Shown here: piece by piece, positions 1-9,741 of the stretch
How the letters are laid out: every line of letters starts with the position of its first letter
How positions within the stretch are numbered: the first letter of the stretch is position 1
Assembly: GCA_951804985.1 (NCBI GenBank)
Contig: OX638130.1
Span: forward strand, 114,031,593 to 114,095,592
Direction of reading: 5' to 3'
DNA from: Dryomyza anilis
Lineage: Eukaryota > Arthropoda > Insecta > Diptera > Dryomyzidae
Length of the DNA: 64,000 nt
Notes under the pieces: model-generated
Database searches by the model: none
What the model was told of the DNA's origin: nothing
Seen by the model: the letters and a program-made list of their open reading frames with translations, nothing else
Made by a program: the position numbers and the translations under genes

Positions 1-522
1 TAAATAATGAACGAAAAAACCATAACCTTCTGACTTTTTAATTAATTTTGAAGATATTGAAAATCCGTAAAGTACACCTTTTTGCGTAAATCGAGCAAAT
101 ATGCATTTTTACAAATGTTGGGAAATCAAATTTTTATTTTAAAACAAATAGTTGAAGCCATTAATAATAATAATACCAATAAAAAGCTATGACCGAAAAA
201 AAAACGACAAGATTTTCTTTGTTTCGAATTTGTGTTATTTGCAAGTAAAATGTTTGTAAAACTATTTTTAAATAATGACACCAATGCTATAAAAATAAAC
301 AATTAATGCCGTACCATAACTATTTTAGATTTTACCAATAAAAATGTATGGCAAAAAAACTGTTAGAGATACGCCCTTTTGACATGACTGAAATTATTAA
401 CAAATTATATTCGACCTTTTGTTTTTGTCTATCCAATAAACAAAAGTCCAACAAAATATCCAACAAAAGTAGGTATACACGATTTTAACACAGTATACTT
501 GAGGAAAACCTACATTAAACGA
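1..522. other. AT-rich intergenic sequence, no gene
   Basis: There is no open frame of useful length, no terminal repeat and no RNA-like motif. The sequence is AT-rich with many A and T runs. It ends where the conserved head of a mini-me-like element begins. Confidence 0.7.
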
Positions 523-1146
523 GTTGGGAAAGTTGGGAAAGTTAGGTCACATGGGTAAGTTCGGTCGCATGGGGCGGACCTTTATAGTCGGTCGGGCCCG
601 ACTATTAAATACCCTACACCTTTGGTGGGAATATTAATGTAAAATATTTAATTGTATACCTTAATTTTAAAGTTATTAATTATGCTCTCAGAATATTATT
701 TACATATCAGAAATTTACGTATCATATCAGAAATTTACGAACTTTATTCTCATAATTTATTTAAAAAATATGTATAAAAGTAAAAAAAAAACTAATTAAA
801 AAACTAATTTAACTAATTTACGGCTCAAATTTTTACTATGAAAACCCTGGAAATAATGATAAAAGACAAAGGGGACGTACATTACGTCTATTTTTGGACC
901 ACATATTTTTATATAAATTATAACATTATGTTTTAAATTTTATAACTATATCTTGAATACTTTTCGAGTTATTAGTTCCTAAAGAGTTATATAAAAGTGA
1001 CTTGTATGGGAGGTGGGCGTTTTCGTTGACCGATTTGGCTCATTTTCAAACTCAGTTCCTACTTTTGGCAAAAACATAATGCGACGAAATTTCATCGTAT
1101 TCTGATCAGTATTTCTCAAGTTTTTCTGTATTCGGACAGCAAGATG

Positions 1147-1184
<38 letters not shown>
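1147..1184. repeat. (GACA)n microsatellite
   Basis: Nine or so uninterrupted GACA units inside mini-me-like copy A, followed by the conserved 'ggacatggctaaacg' block. On the minus strand this is the GTCT form of the (GTCY)n tract typical of this element class. Confidence 0.95.
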
Positions 1185-1263
1185 TGGACATGGCTAAACG
1201 AACTCGGGTAGTGATGCTGATCAAGAATATACATACTTTTTCATACCGAAGATGCTTCCTAAA

Positions 1264-1682
1264 CCTAGTAGAAATTTTCCCGATGGCACATCAATGATCG
1301 GGTTTTCGTTGGGTAAGCCCTATTAGAGAAAATATGATCATTGCATTTGCATGCCCTTATCATGGTTACCATACCAGGGTTTACATTATCTAAATAGTCA
1401 ATGGTCCCAATCATAGCTACATTATTTGTTCCTCATAACGAAATTAGCATCAGACAATGATCGAGATTTAATGAGAGAAACCCTATTATGCTCGGGCTCG
1501 GTCATTGTCGGGTAAATAATAAAATGGGGAATTGCCCGATCAGTACATAATCATGGCCTGAGTTTAGTACATGATCTGGACCCTTCGTTACAAAGACATT
1601 ATGGGCCTCGTCATATCCCGATCATCTCAAATAATGACATGATCACTTCATGACCATGGCCCTACCTAAATTTCTACTAGGG
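1264..1682. mobile_element. TIR element with CCTAGTAGAAATTT ends, short copy, nested
   Basis: The ends are inverted: CCTAGTAGAAATTT at the left and AAATTTCTACTAGG at the right, about 14 bp matching exactly. The 419-bp body is rich in repeated 'atgatc' and 'cccgat' motifs, which may be subterminal transposase sites. It has no coding capacity. It lies within mini-me-like copy A: copies B and C have their CTCC/CTTCC block joined almost directly to the GGCGTTAC/GGTGTTAC block where this element intervenes. A clean target duplication is not readable. A longer element with the same ends lies at 16418-17999. The superfamily is not assigned; CCCTAG recalls piggyBac, but no TTAA flank is present. Confidence 0.7.
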
Positions 1683-1737
1683 AAAGGGCGTTACATACAC
1701 AATAAACCCTGCACCTCATAGATGTAGGGTTTAAAAA

Positions 1738-2594
1738 TGTAAAAAAACGTAAACATCAAATGTGACGACATTATCGAAATTATTTTTTATATTCAAGTTT
1801 TGGGCAGAAACAATTTCTAATATAATTTTTATTCTACCAAAAGTAAAACAAAAAACTTCCAAACCGAAGAATCTTCCTTAGGCTGATGTGACTGCAAAAT
1901 AATCTTCTAGTTATCACTCAATTCGTTTTATTTTAAATTGCCAAAAGATTATTTTTTATTTAATTTTGTTTCGAGTTATCGAATCCTCACATGATTATCC
2001 TCAATTCAGTATAATTCCGAATGGGAGTTTTCTAAATTTATATAAATTTGTGATCTTGTCAAATCTAGACTATTTCGAATATCGTTGTTGTAGAAGTAAA
2101 ACTTACCAAATACATGTTTATAAAAATGTTAAAAAGGTATCTATTGTATATGGATTTACATATTTAATGTTTAAATTTTCATGAGAGGGCTGAATAATTC
2201 AAAATTTTTAAAAATGATATCCATATTAAAAGTTTTTGGTCCATATTTAAAGTTTTTTTTTATACATATTCATCTAATTTTTAGTCCATAATTCATACAT
2301 ACTTTCTTTGATTTCCGTCACCATATGTACATGATTCCATCTAATACAAAATGCTTCTTTATTTTAAATAAAAGAAACAAAACAATATTTCACGTAAAAT
2401 TCCACTTTCCGCCGTTATTAAAAAAATAGGTATCGGAGATGGTAAACTTACGTAAATATAGTATTTACCGAAACATATGGTCACTCTGTATTCAACTTAA
2501 ACTCAATTGAAAACTAGATGACTGGCAATAAAGCACTCATTTGAAGAGTTCGTTTTACTGAATCTGTCTCTCTTTTTCTCTTGCATTTAATCTT
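1738..2594. other. AT-rich intergenic sequence, no gene
   Basis: AT-rich sequence with one 72-codon open frame on the plus strand around 1966-2184. That frame has no recognisable domain and a composition no different from its surroundings. I see no terminal repeats or RNA motifs. Confidence 0.6.
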
Positions 2595-2661
2595 ACTCAC
2601 CGTAGTAACTCTCCAACTAAATCTCTCAGCTCAATGTGCTACGAAAAGAAGCGCACTGCAC

Positions 2662-2669
2662 TGACGTCA
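2662..2669. promoter_or_regulatory. CRE/ATF consensus site TGACGTCA
   Basis: Perfect 8-bp palindrome, the first of three in about 200 bp. This is the known binding consensus of CREB/ATF bZIP factors; use in vivo is unknown. Confidence 0.5.
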
Positions 2670-2716
2670 TTAATTTTTCTAAAAGTATAACAAGTGGCAA
2701 AGAGACTGAACGTCAA

Positions 2717-2724
2717 TGACGTCA
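2717..2724. promoter_or_regulatory. CRE/ATF consensus site TGACGTCA
   Basis: Second perfect palindrome, 55 bp from the first. Both are followed by ATTAA-type sequence (GTCATTAATT and GTCATTAAAA), so a small duplicated module is possible. Confidence 0.5.
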
Positions 2725-2854
2725 TTAAAATGCTGCTGTGAGTGTGTGTCACAGTTCACAACACAGCTCCCATGCACAACCGCACTTCACCGCTGAACAA
2801 CAAGTGAAACTGTGTTGATGCAGATCGCAAGGGGCTGCTGTAGACTTTTATTAA

Positions 2855-2862
2855 TGACGTCA
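2855..2862. promoter_or_regulatory. CRE/ATF consensus site TGACGTCA
   Basis: Third perfect palindrome, preceded by TTAA. Its flanks are the mirror of the first two, so it is the same module on the other strand. Confidence 0.5.
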
Positions 2863-3783
2863 GAGAGCGAATGAGAGCAATGTGTTTAGTGTTGTGCGGA
2901 GTGTGGTGGAAGTTGGATGCAAATGGATGCTGTATGGTCGTATAGAAGGAAGAGGTCTGGGTTGTATGGTTGAATGCTGTTGGCATTGACAATGTCAACT
3001 TGGACGCGTAAAACGTGGAATTCGCATGGAGCGTTTAGATAGTGAACGTGACAAATCAAATTGAAAGCGCGTCGTGCTGTTTTAGAGAAAGGAAAGATAG
3101 ACCGAGAGAGAGAGGGTTCTATTTAGGGGTTAGAAAATAAAACAGCACACTGGTAGGGAGGTACGGAGGGGGCCTTTAAACTGCTATGGACTCGGCAGGT
3201 AGGTATTTTGAGGCAGAGCCGTCAGCTTGAAGTTTATTGGATTAGCAGCATAGCGGAAGAGAAATGTATTATTTAGCCACGTCGCAAGAATAACAAAGAA
3301 GGTGCCCAACAAATAATAATAATAAAAATAATTTCACAGTGTTGTTGAAGCGGTGCTGGGTTGGGGGAGGCGGTTCACTAAGACGACAGGACGCGCAACA
3401 ACCGTGACAGGTGTTTAGTCCGCATAAAAAAGTGTTTTTTGCATTTAATGGTCTGCAAAGCGGAAGTGGTGGAAAATTAAAATAAATGACTTTGATGCTT
3501 GTGTTGCGAAAAATAACAAAAATTAAAAAAAAAAACGAACAATAATTTAAAATATTTAATTAATTAAAATGTGGCCATTGAGTGCAGCAAAATTCAGCAG
3601 CTCATTAGTATTGTTTTTTTTTGTGTTCTTTGATGGGTTTAGTTGATGGGGTTTTTCGAAATGAAATGAACTGACAGCTGATTTTTAGGTTGATATTTGC
3701 AGAAATTATTTAGCAGAAATATTTATGTAAAATTAAAATCAACAGAATTAAGTATTGTTTGTACTAGTTTATATTAAGACATT

Positions 3784-3951
3784 TTCACAAATGTATTTGA
3801 AGTTCCCGCTGCAAAATATACACTACTGCATTCTACAGTTTTTAGTGCATTTTGCAATGACAGTCGACAGTATTATAGTGAAGTCTCTCCAGCGACTACA
3901 CTTCACTGCTGTATTTGTTTCATTGATAACAAGCAGTGTCAAGACATTTTT
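3784..3951 (-). repeat. Dispersed repeat, copy 1 (left arm of an inverted pair)
   Basis: This 168-bp segment is the reverse complement of 6649-6822 with few mismatches. Shared blocks include ATGAAACAAATAC, AGTGTAGTCGCTGGAGAG, ACTATAATACTGTCGACTG and GGGAACTTCAAATA when read on the minus strand. Its part 3859-3951 also pairs with 4095-4187 across a spacer of about 140 bp, so a transcript could fold into a long hairpin. A 68-codon open frame covers it but has no recognised domain. The family is unknown to me. Confidence 0.75.
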
Positions 3952-4094
3952 CTTTTTGTAAACATTTAATATTTTGAAAAACAAAATTAAATGACACTAC
4001 ATGCAACGAATACAGTGAGTACTGCGAGTGAGCGCAACAAGTAACGAGTGAGAAAACGAAATCTATTTAGTACTTAATCGTGTTTTGAAAAAAA

Positions 4095-4187
4095 AAAAAT
4101 TTCTTGACACTATTTGGTATCAATGAAACAAATACTGCAGTGAAATGTAGTCGCTTGAGAGACTTCACTATAATACTTTCAACTGTC
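4095..4187 (+). repeat. Dispersed repeat, copy 2 (truncated, right arm)
   Basis: Shares TCTTGACACT, ATCAATGAAACAAATAC, TGTAGTCGCT and CTTCACTATAATACT with the other two copies. It stops at 'actgtcg', where the others continue for about 80 bp. It lies inverted to copy 1. Confidence 0.75.
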
Positions 4188-4553
4188 GAGAACAACTACA
4201 AATCTGTCGCTCGGCGTAAGACGGCAGTAATGTTGTGGTTGATATTTATGTGTTTATAAAAAATACAACAAACATTAAAAAAACTGTTAAAAAAATAAAG
4301 TAATTGTTTTTTTTTTTTGAAAAAATTTAATAATGAAATAAATGTTGTTCGATAATATTTCCTCTCTTTTAAAATTTGTCTATATTTCAATATTTATGAA
4401 AATTTCTTAGAGTAAGAATGATAAAAAAAGGTAAAATGCACCTAGTACCATAAGCATTGCATTTCAAAATTTGAATTTTTATTGCACATCATTATAGATC
4501 TCTTCACTACAACTACGTCTCATTTGCGTTTATTTTGACACTACTTGTGCTTT

Positions 4554-4600
4554 GACATTAATTTTCTATGCTTGATTTTCAAGCATAGAAAATTAATGTC
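4554..4600. repeat. Perfect 22-bp inverted repeat with 3-nt loop
   Basis: The arms match without mismatch: GACATTAATTTTCTATGCTT plus GA on the left, its exact complement on the right, with TTT between. Transcribed RNA would form a tight hairpin. The same arrangement could be a cruciform-prone palindrome or the fused ends of a small element. No stretch of T or other terminator context follows. Confidence 0.9.
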
Positions 4601-4644
4601 TTGAAGTGGGTTTCAAATGTATTTGTGCAGATGTCTAGTTTATA

Positions 4645-5361
4645 TCTATATACATAAAACTCTTGGTCCGTCTGTCAGTCAGTCAGCCTGTCTGTCAGTT
4701 TGTTCCAGCATCACGTCTAAACCACAGAATCGATTTGACTGAAATTTTGCACGAGAATACTATGGAGTCCGGAGGGTGAAATAGGCTATAGGTCGGTATT
4801 GAACAAAGAGTGTGGTACCTTCCATATAACCAAAACTTGCAAAACGATATAACTCGGCACTCAAAATAAAAAAAAAAAAAAATTACATATGCCAAAAAAA
4901 TGAACAAAAAAACACAAATACATAAGTAAAAGCACAAAACAAAAGCACAAAATCAACAGCAAACTACAAAAATACAAAAACAAAAGTAAAAACACAAAAT
5001 CAATACCAAGAATAAATGCAAAAACACAAAAGCAAAAACACGAAAACAAAAACAAAAAAACAAAATCAAAAACACAAACGCAAAAATACAAAATCAAAAT
5101 AAAAACCCAAAAAATATAAAAAAAAACAAAAGCGTACAAAACAAAATTAAAAAAACACAAAAACAAAAGCAAAGAAACCACAAAAAATTAAAGCAAAAAC
5201 AGAAGCAACCAAATAAAAAAATGCAAAAAATGGAATATTCAAAATCAAAAGAATAGCAAAAAATGGGAAAAACAAAAATGAACAGCTGTGCTTAAAAATT
5301 GGTTTAAAAAAAAAACAAAAAAAAGAAAATCCCGTTGCGCAGCCCGGTTACGAAATACTAG
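4645..5361 (+). mobile_element. Non-autonomous Helitron-like element
   Basis: Starts with TC directly after an A (TATA then TCTATATACATAAAA) and ends with CTAG directly before a T. This is the known Helitron termini and AT insertion pattern without target duplication. The 5' part carries the GGTCCGTCTGTCAGTCAG tract and a conserved-looking stretch to about 4860. The 3' end has CCCGTTGCGCAGCCCGG about 15 bp before CTAG, where Helitrons carry a hairpin; here only a short CCG/CGG stem with a GC-rich loop is visible. The middle (4861-5335) is A-rich low complexity. There is no Rep/helicase coding sequence, so it would need an autonomous partner. Confidence 0.7.
4861..5335. repeat. A-rich low-complexity tract (CAAAAACA-like)
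   Basis: Nearly 480 bases of A broken by single C and G residues, in irregular units such as AAACACAAAA. It leaves a 106-codon open frame on the minus strand that reads as Phe, Cys and Val runs, a composition artefact and not a protein. Confidence 0.9.
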
Positions 5362-5948
5362 TTATAAATAAACATATAAGGTGTCCCACAGAAAGTTTCC
5401 CCGATAGTTCTTCTTCAAGATAATTCATCCTCTGATAATTATTTCCCTAGGAAAATCTCTCCCAAAATTGTGCTCAAAAAAGTTTATGTTTTTTTGATTA
5501 AAACAAATCCACACTGCGCAATTTTGCCAAAACAATTCTTTCCCAGATAACTTAAACTATCAAATATTACAGAAATTGATATACAAAAAATAGTTCCACT
5601 TCAAAGTAATTGATACAAAGGCAAATAATAAGTAGAACACTATGAAGGATATTTGAGTAAATACTATATATTCGTAAAATTAATTAGCCCCATAAAAGCC
5701 ATAGGAAAAATAACTTAAATACGCATGAAATACAGAAGGAAGCCTTAAAAAAGTGACTACCAAACATTAAAATAAATAGTAATACATATATTTTAAATAG
5801 ATGATATAAGCATAAAATACATACAACATAACAAAGTACGAAATTTCAAAAAAAAATAAAAACTTTAAGTTTTTTATTACTCTATGACTTTTAGAATTTA
5901 CATTTAAATCAACTAAAATAGCATTTTACAGCATCAAGTCTAAATGAA
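5362..5948. other. AT-rich intergenic sequence, no gene
   Basis: No open frame, terminal repeat or RNA motif is supported. The composition is uniformly AT-rich. Confidence 0.6.
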
Positions 5949-6040
5949 TGACGTCAATTTATGGTATTTGGTTTAAAAATAAAATCGTACATTGCAAAAT
6001 GTTTCACGTCACCATTGCGTGTGGGGCGCCTATAAATAGG
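5949..6040 (+). promoter_or_regulatory. Candidate TATA promoter with upstream CRE
   Basis: A perfect TGACGTCA (5949-5956) lies 82 bp before GCGCCTATAAATAGGC (TATAAATA at 6031-6038), an unusually good TATA box in a short GC-rich setting. Transcription would start near 6065. Downstream the only ATG-initiated frame is 22 codons (from 6135), so any transcript would be a leader, a non-coding RNA or the promoter of a lost gene. CGACGTCA, one base off the CRE, follows at 6173-6180. Confidence 0.35.
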
Positions 6041-6648
6041 CAACATTTTATTTGCACTTTGTGAAGCTGTCAACGGCAGACACTGATTTCTAAAATAGTC
6101 CCAAACGCGCATAAATAAATCGAATAAATAAATCAATGAAAATCAAAAAAAGAGAAAAACTTTCAACGTTGACGACGTCATCAAATTTATATTCATTCTT
6201 TTAATAAATCTAACAAAATTAGATTGACATTCTCTTCTATACTTTAGGTATATTTAGCTGGGCTTCAGTGCGAATTCCTGCAAACATGATGTGCGTGCAG
6301 TTATGCGCCCTAAAGCAGTCAATAATAAGTAGTTTGTATTTCTTATGGTTTCTATACGTAAATTTTTGGTGCGTGTTTGAATCGGGATATAACTACATTT
6401 CTATATAGATCTCTAGGATAAGTGCGTGTGCTATTAAATATTATTGTTTAATATTCTCTCAGTCATAGACACACACATTAAACAGATAACAACATTTTAA
6501 TGAATACCTTGTATTTTTCGATTCCATCGAGAACTACCCAGTGTGAAATTTCAATTACAAAACAAGAAAAAATGTACAAATAAACTTTTCATACATCAAT
6601 TCTATTTTATATGTTTTTCTTTTTCAAAACATTGAATGGTTTCAAAAG

Positions 6649-6822
6649 AAAAATGTCTGGACACTACTTGACACGAATGAAACAAATACTGCAGTGAAGT
6701 GTAGTCGCTGGAGAGGCTACACTATAATACTGTCGACTGTCATTGCAAAATGAACTCAATACTGTAGAGTGCAGTAGTGCATATTTTGTAAAGGGAACTT
6801 CAAATAAATTTGTGCATATGGA
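6649..6822 (+). repeat. Dispersed repeat, copy 3
   Basis: The longest copy on the plus strand, matching the reverse complement of 3784-3951 over its whole length. It has no obvious terminal inverted repeats and no target duplication. It could be a fragment of a larger unrecognised transposon. Confidence 0.75.
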
Positions 6823-7898
6823 CATTTCCTTAAAAAAGTCTATTTTTTGTCATGTCACCCTATTTTATTGCTTATATTTCAGGACCATGCAGTTGGACTG
6901 TTTTCTTTTTTTTTTACTAAACCTAAAGTGTAAGTTGCTTTAGATCCCGAATCTTGGAAATGTATTCTAGTATTATTCCTAGTATTTTATTCCAAGTGCT
7001 GCGTAATATTGTTCTTGTCATCAACGTTGGAAATTTCTGTTGGGACTTTCTGCTGATTATTTACATTGCATTCGTTTTGTTATTGACGTCACTGTGATAT
7101 ACATATAGTATCGGTGATAAAATACTCTTGGTATTATTACCATAATGATGATTGTTCAGTAATCAATTTGCTTATCGACAGCAGTCGCTTGTAATTAGAA
7201 CTTGTAGTTAATATGAGTTGCCGACCAGATGTTGTCGGCACTTAACTGTGTTGGCCTCTGTAGTGTTAGCCATGACAATCAGTAGTTAAGTATTTATATT
7301 TATATTATTTAATTTTAGTTTTTGTGCATGCTAAACGCTATTCATTCCGTGATATACTTGCATATTTATGAAGTTATTCATATTTTTTTATGGGGGTCTA
7401 TGGTTTGTATTGCAAACAATATTTGATAAGAAGGAGTAGTGGTATTTTTTGTTTTGGGTATACCCAATATTTGGTTGAATAAATTAGTGTTATTTCATAA
7501 ATATTATATGTACCTTTTGCATATCATTGAAATGTCAATGAACTGCGAACGGACTTTTCTATTTTCGATTTATGTTTGACAATAAAAATACTCAATATTG
7601 AATGTTTTTTTATCTTCCTTTGGACATACTAATACTTTTTTTATTTGTATATAATGGGGGCATGCTTTTTTTTAGGATCATACTAAAGAAAATAAAAACA
7701 ATAAAATATATTCGAGTTTAAAGCAAATATCTTGAAAACTTATTGAAATATTGCTGACAACATTTAAAAAAATAGCTTTGCGTTTAAATAAATAAAAGAA
7801 AGACGAAAAACAATTATTTATAGTCATTATAAATCCCTCAATAAATTTCCAATATATTTTTTACTTTTAGTAATTAAAAGTTCGTATTTAAAAATATA
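6823..7898. other. AT-rich intergenic sequence with one CRE
   Basis: Contains one more TGACGTCA at 7084-7091. Otherwise there is no open frame with a recognisable product and no terminal repeat. It ends at the left end of the TA-flanked element that starts at 7899. Confidence 0.6.
7084..7091. promoter_or_regulatory. CRE/ATF consensus site TGACGTCA
   Basis: The fifth perfect copy of this palindrome in the first 7.1 kb, inside otherwise AT-rich DNA. Confidence 0.4.
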
Positions 7899-8114
7899 GG
7901 GGAGCCTGGGATAAAGTGTGACACATTTTGTTTTTCCTTCAAAAAAGTACATTTGAACAATTTATTAAATTATTTTGAAGGGCTATTCTATAGACTGGTT
8001 CATGATCTAACTTTTTGCTTCAAGAGAATACCATTTATGTGACTTTTAATTGATTTTTTAACGATGTTTCAAAACAGCGGACCTATTTAAAAATTCTAGT
8101 AGTATTTAAAGATA

Positions 8115-8317
8115 TAATAATAATAATAGTTTGGCACTAAAGTTCTATAAGAACTTAGGCCGAGCTCTCTCACCATTTTGAGCTGTGCGTGTTATATTTG
8201 TACTCAAAGTGGTGGGACCTACAGTTTATTGCCGAATCCGAACGGCGGGTGAGAGCTTTTCATAGGCAATGTTTTACTCTCGTAGGTTTGCCATTTACTG
8301 CTGAGAGGTAGCGCGGC
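8115..8317 (-). mobile_element. SINE-like element, copy 1, without tRNA-like head
   Basis: Nearly identical to 14912-15220, including 'gtttggcactaaag', 'ggccgagctctctcacc', 'gaatccgaacggcgggtgag' and 'gagaggtagcgcgg'. Read on the minus strand it ends in a TTA/ATTATT microsatellite, the usual 3' tail of SINE and non-LTR elements. It lacks the tRNA-like block of copy 2: after GCGCGG it continues directly with CTAATAATT, whereas copy 2 has about 105 extra bases ending in CGCGGCTA. Either it is 5' truncated or the head was lost between CGCGG repeats. Confidence 0.65.
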
Positions 8318-8722
8318 TAATAATTATATAGTAAGGGGTTCACTTATCATGTCGTGTTGATTTTTATTTTACTTTTCCAATCAATTCGCATTTTTATGCC
8401 AATAATATTAGACTAAGTCTCGTGGGGTAAAGTCGATACATAAGCATTTGGTCAAAGTAGATTCCGCGAAAATACAATTTATGAAACTTTTTGTTCAATG
8501 AGTTTTACAAAATAGTCCATTCTTAAAAAAATAAAAGGAGACTTGTCAATCATTTGACCATGATTTAAGAAGTTATTGCAAAAAATAGATTAAATGTGAA
8601 TAACACTTAAACAATTTCGCGGGACCGGAATAAAACATCACGAATAGTTTTATTTTGGAATATATAATTCAATTAAATTGAAAGATATCAGCAAAAATGT
8701 GCATTCGCTGAAAAAGTGGGTA

Positions 8723-8941
8723 CACCCAGAAAAAAATTCCCTCAAATCCCATTAAAATTGGTCAATAGGATAATTATTGATTCAATAGTATACAAAAAAT
8801 AAATCTTCTCATATAAACTCAATGGCAATGCCATGGTATTTTCTAGTATTTATGATATTTTCCGATTAAAATAATAATTTATCCTATTGACTATTTTTAA
8901 TAGTAAAGAACCATTATTTATATAGTATTTTTTTCTGGGTG
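8723..8941 (+). mobile_element. MITE with CACCCAG ends, copy 1
   Basis: A 219-bp element with inverted ends CACCCAGAAAAAAAT and ATTTTTTTCTGGGTG. Its left flank is TA and its right flank TT. The second copy (18696-18915) is the same element in reverse with TA on both sides, so this one has a mutated right TA. Inside are AT-rich blocks such as CAATAGGATAA and TATCCTATTGAC. It is too short to code and would be moved by a transposase elsewhere; TA duplication suggests Tc1/mariner type. Confidence 0.8.
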
Positions 8942-9103
8942 TTGTGTTGAATTTACCCCAGCCCATTTTCAGAAGCAGGTTTGCTGTTGTGTTGCATTTG
9001 TTGCTATAGATCTTTATAGCGTATGGAACATTTTTAGCTAATGAATCAATCTATCCAACTGTCCTATATTATTGATATGGTGCTCAAAATTAGCATTGAA
9101 ACA

Positions 9104-9567
9104 AGTTGGGAAAGTTAGGTCACATGGGAAAGTTTGGTCACATGGGGCGGATTTTATAGTCGGTCGGGCCCGACTATGAAATACCCTACTACACCTTTGG
9201 TGGGGATATTAATGTGAGATATTTAATTGCATACCTTAATTTTAAAGTTTTTAATTATGCTGAACCTCCCCACCCTCGGAATATTATTCACATATCAGAC
9301 ATTTACGTCTTATATCCCCATAAATTAAAAAATTGATATAAAAGTATTAAAAACTAAAAAAAAAAATTCTGATCAGTCTTTCTCAAGTTATCGTGTATAC
9401 GGACAGCAAGACACACGGACGGACAGACGGACATAGCTAAACGGACTCGGGTAGTGATGCTGATCAAGAATATATATACTTTTCCATACCGGAAACTCCT
9501 CCTAAGGGGCGTTACAATATATGCACAAAGTTAATATACCCTGTACCTCATAGGTGTAGGGTATAAA
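9104..9567 (+). mobile_element. mini-me/DINE-1-like element, copy B
   Basis: The shortest and cleanest copy. GTTGGGAAAGTTAGGTCACA head, a palindrome at about 9156-9177 (arms ATAGTCGG and CCGACTAT), ATACCCTACTACACC, a short degenerate GGAC/GACA tract near 9407-9430, the CTGATCAAGAATATATATAC core, and GGTGTAGGGTATAAA at the right. The subterminal ATACCCTAC and GTAGGGTAT blocks face each other. There is no coding capacity. It is nested in the TA-flanked element 7899-9596. Confidence 0.75.
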
Positions 9568-9599
9568 AAAAGTGTCGACTTAGCCCCGGTCTCCCCTAT

Positions 9600-9720
9600 T
9601 AAATTTTTTTTTTCGAATTTTTTTTTTCGAAAATTTTTTTTCTGTTATTTTTTAAATCAAATTATTACAGCAAACACTGTTTTTTCGAATTATTTTCTAA
9701 AATATATTTTTTTTTTCGAA
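9600..9720. repeat. T-rich low-complexity tract with TTCGAA motifs
   Basis: Runs of 8 to 10 T separated by CGAA or CGAAAA, repeated four or five times. It directly follows the right end of the TA-flanked element. Confidence 0.85.
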
Positions 9721-9741
9721 ATATTCGTAACAAAATATTAT

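Larger units (their letters stand above)
523..1737 (+). mobile_element. mini-me/DINE-1-like element, copy A, interrupted
   Basis: Non-autonomous repeat, first of three copies. The head reads GTTGGGAAAG, then the 'aggtcacatggg' motif, then a palindrome around 577-596 (arms ATAGTCGG and CCGACTAT), then ATACCCTACACC. Near the right end are a (GACA)n tract, the block CTGATCAAGAATATA, and GATGTAGGGTTTAAA, the inverted partner of the ATACCCTACACC block. A (GTCY)n microsatellite beside a conserved core is what is known of dipteran mini-me/DINE-1 (INE-1) elements, generally regarded as Helitron-related; the family name here is by resemblance only. No coding capacity is visible. The copy is split by another element at 1264-1682 and carries further AT-rich sequence inside. 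Confidence 0.75.
2595..3480. promoter_or_regulatory. Candidate promoter / 5' UTR region with CRE cluster
   Basis: This stretch is clearly less AT-rich than its flanks. It holds three perfect TGACGTCA palindromes within about 200 bp, a GAGAGAGAGAG tract near 3100, and mixed-composition sequence resembling untranslated leader, including a possible splice donor (CGGCAGGTAGGT) near 3195. CRE/ATF-site clusters and GAGA tracts are typical of insect promoters. No coding exon follows within the window and neither strand is favoured, so a transcription start is inferred, not shown. It could equally be an enhancer or a fragment of an unrecognised element. Confidence 0.35.
7899..9596. mobile_element. 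TA-flanked TIR element with three nested insertions
   Basis: Imperfect terminal inverted repeats: GGGGAGCCTGGGATAAAGTG at the left and the complement of GGGGAGACCGGGGCTAAGTC at the right, each continuing to ACAC and flanked by TA. Inside are related blocks such as GGGGTAAAGTCGATAC (8424-8439) and TTTACCCCAGCCC. The 1.7-kb span has been enlarged by a SINE-like copy (8115-8317), a MITE (8723-8941) and a mini-me-like copy (9104-9567), so the original was roughly 0.8 kb. No transposase frame remains. TA duplication fits Tc1/mariner-type insertion, but other TA-targeting families are possible. Confidence 0.6.

Noticed and set aside
979..1224. Minus-strand frame with SVCLSVCLSV repeats
   Set aside because: Translation of the GACA microsatellite in a mini-me-like element.
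1264..1682. piggyBac assignment from CCCTAG-like ends
   Set aside because: piggyBac inserts at TTAA. Neither this copy nor 16418-17999 has TTAA at its borders.
2756..2998. 80-codon minus-strand frame in the GC-richer block
   Set aside because: No recognised domain. It lies in DNA that looks regulatory or untranslated; its length is within chance expectation for that composition.
4861..5181. 106-codon minus-strand frame of Phe/Cys/Val
   Set aside because: It lies wholly in A-rich low complexity inside a Helitron-like element; composition artefact.
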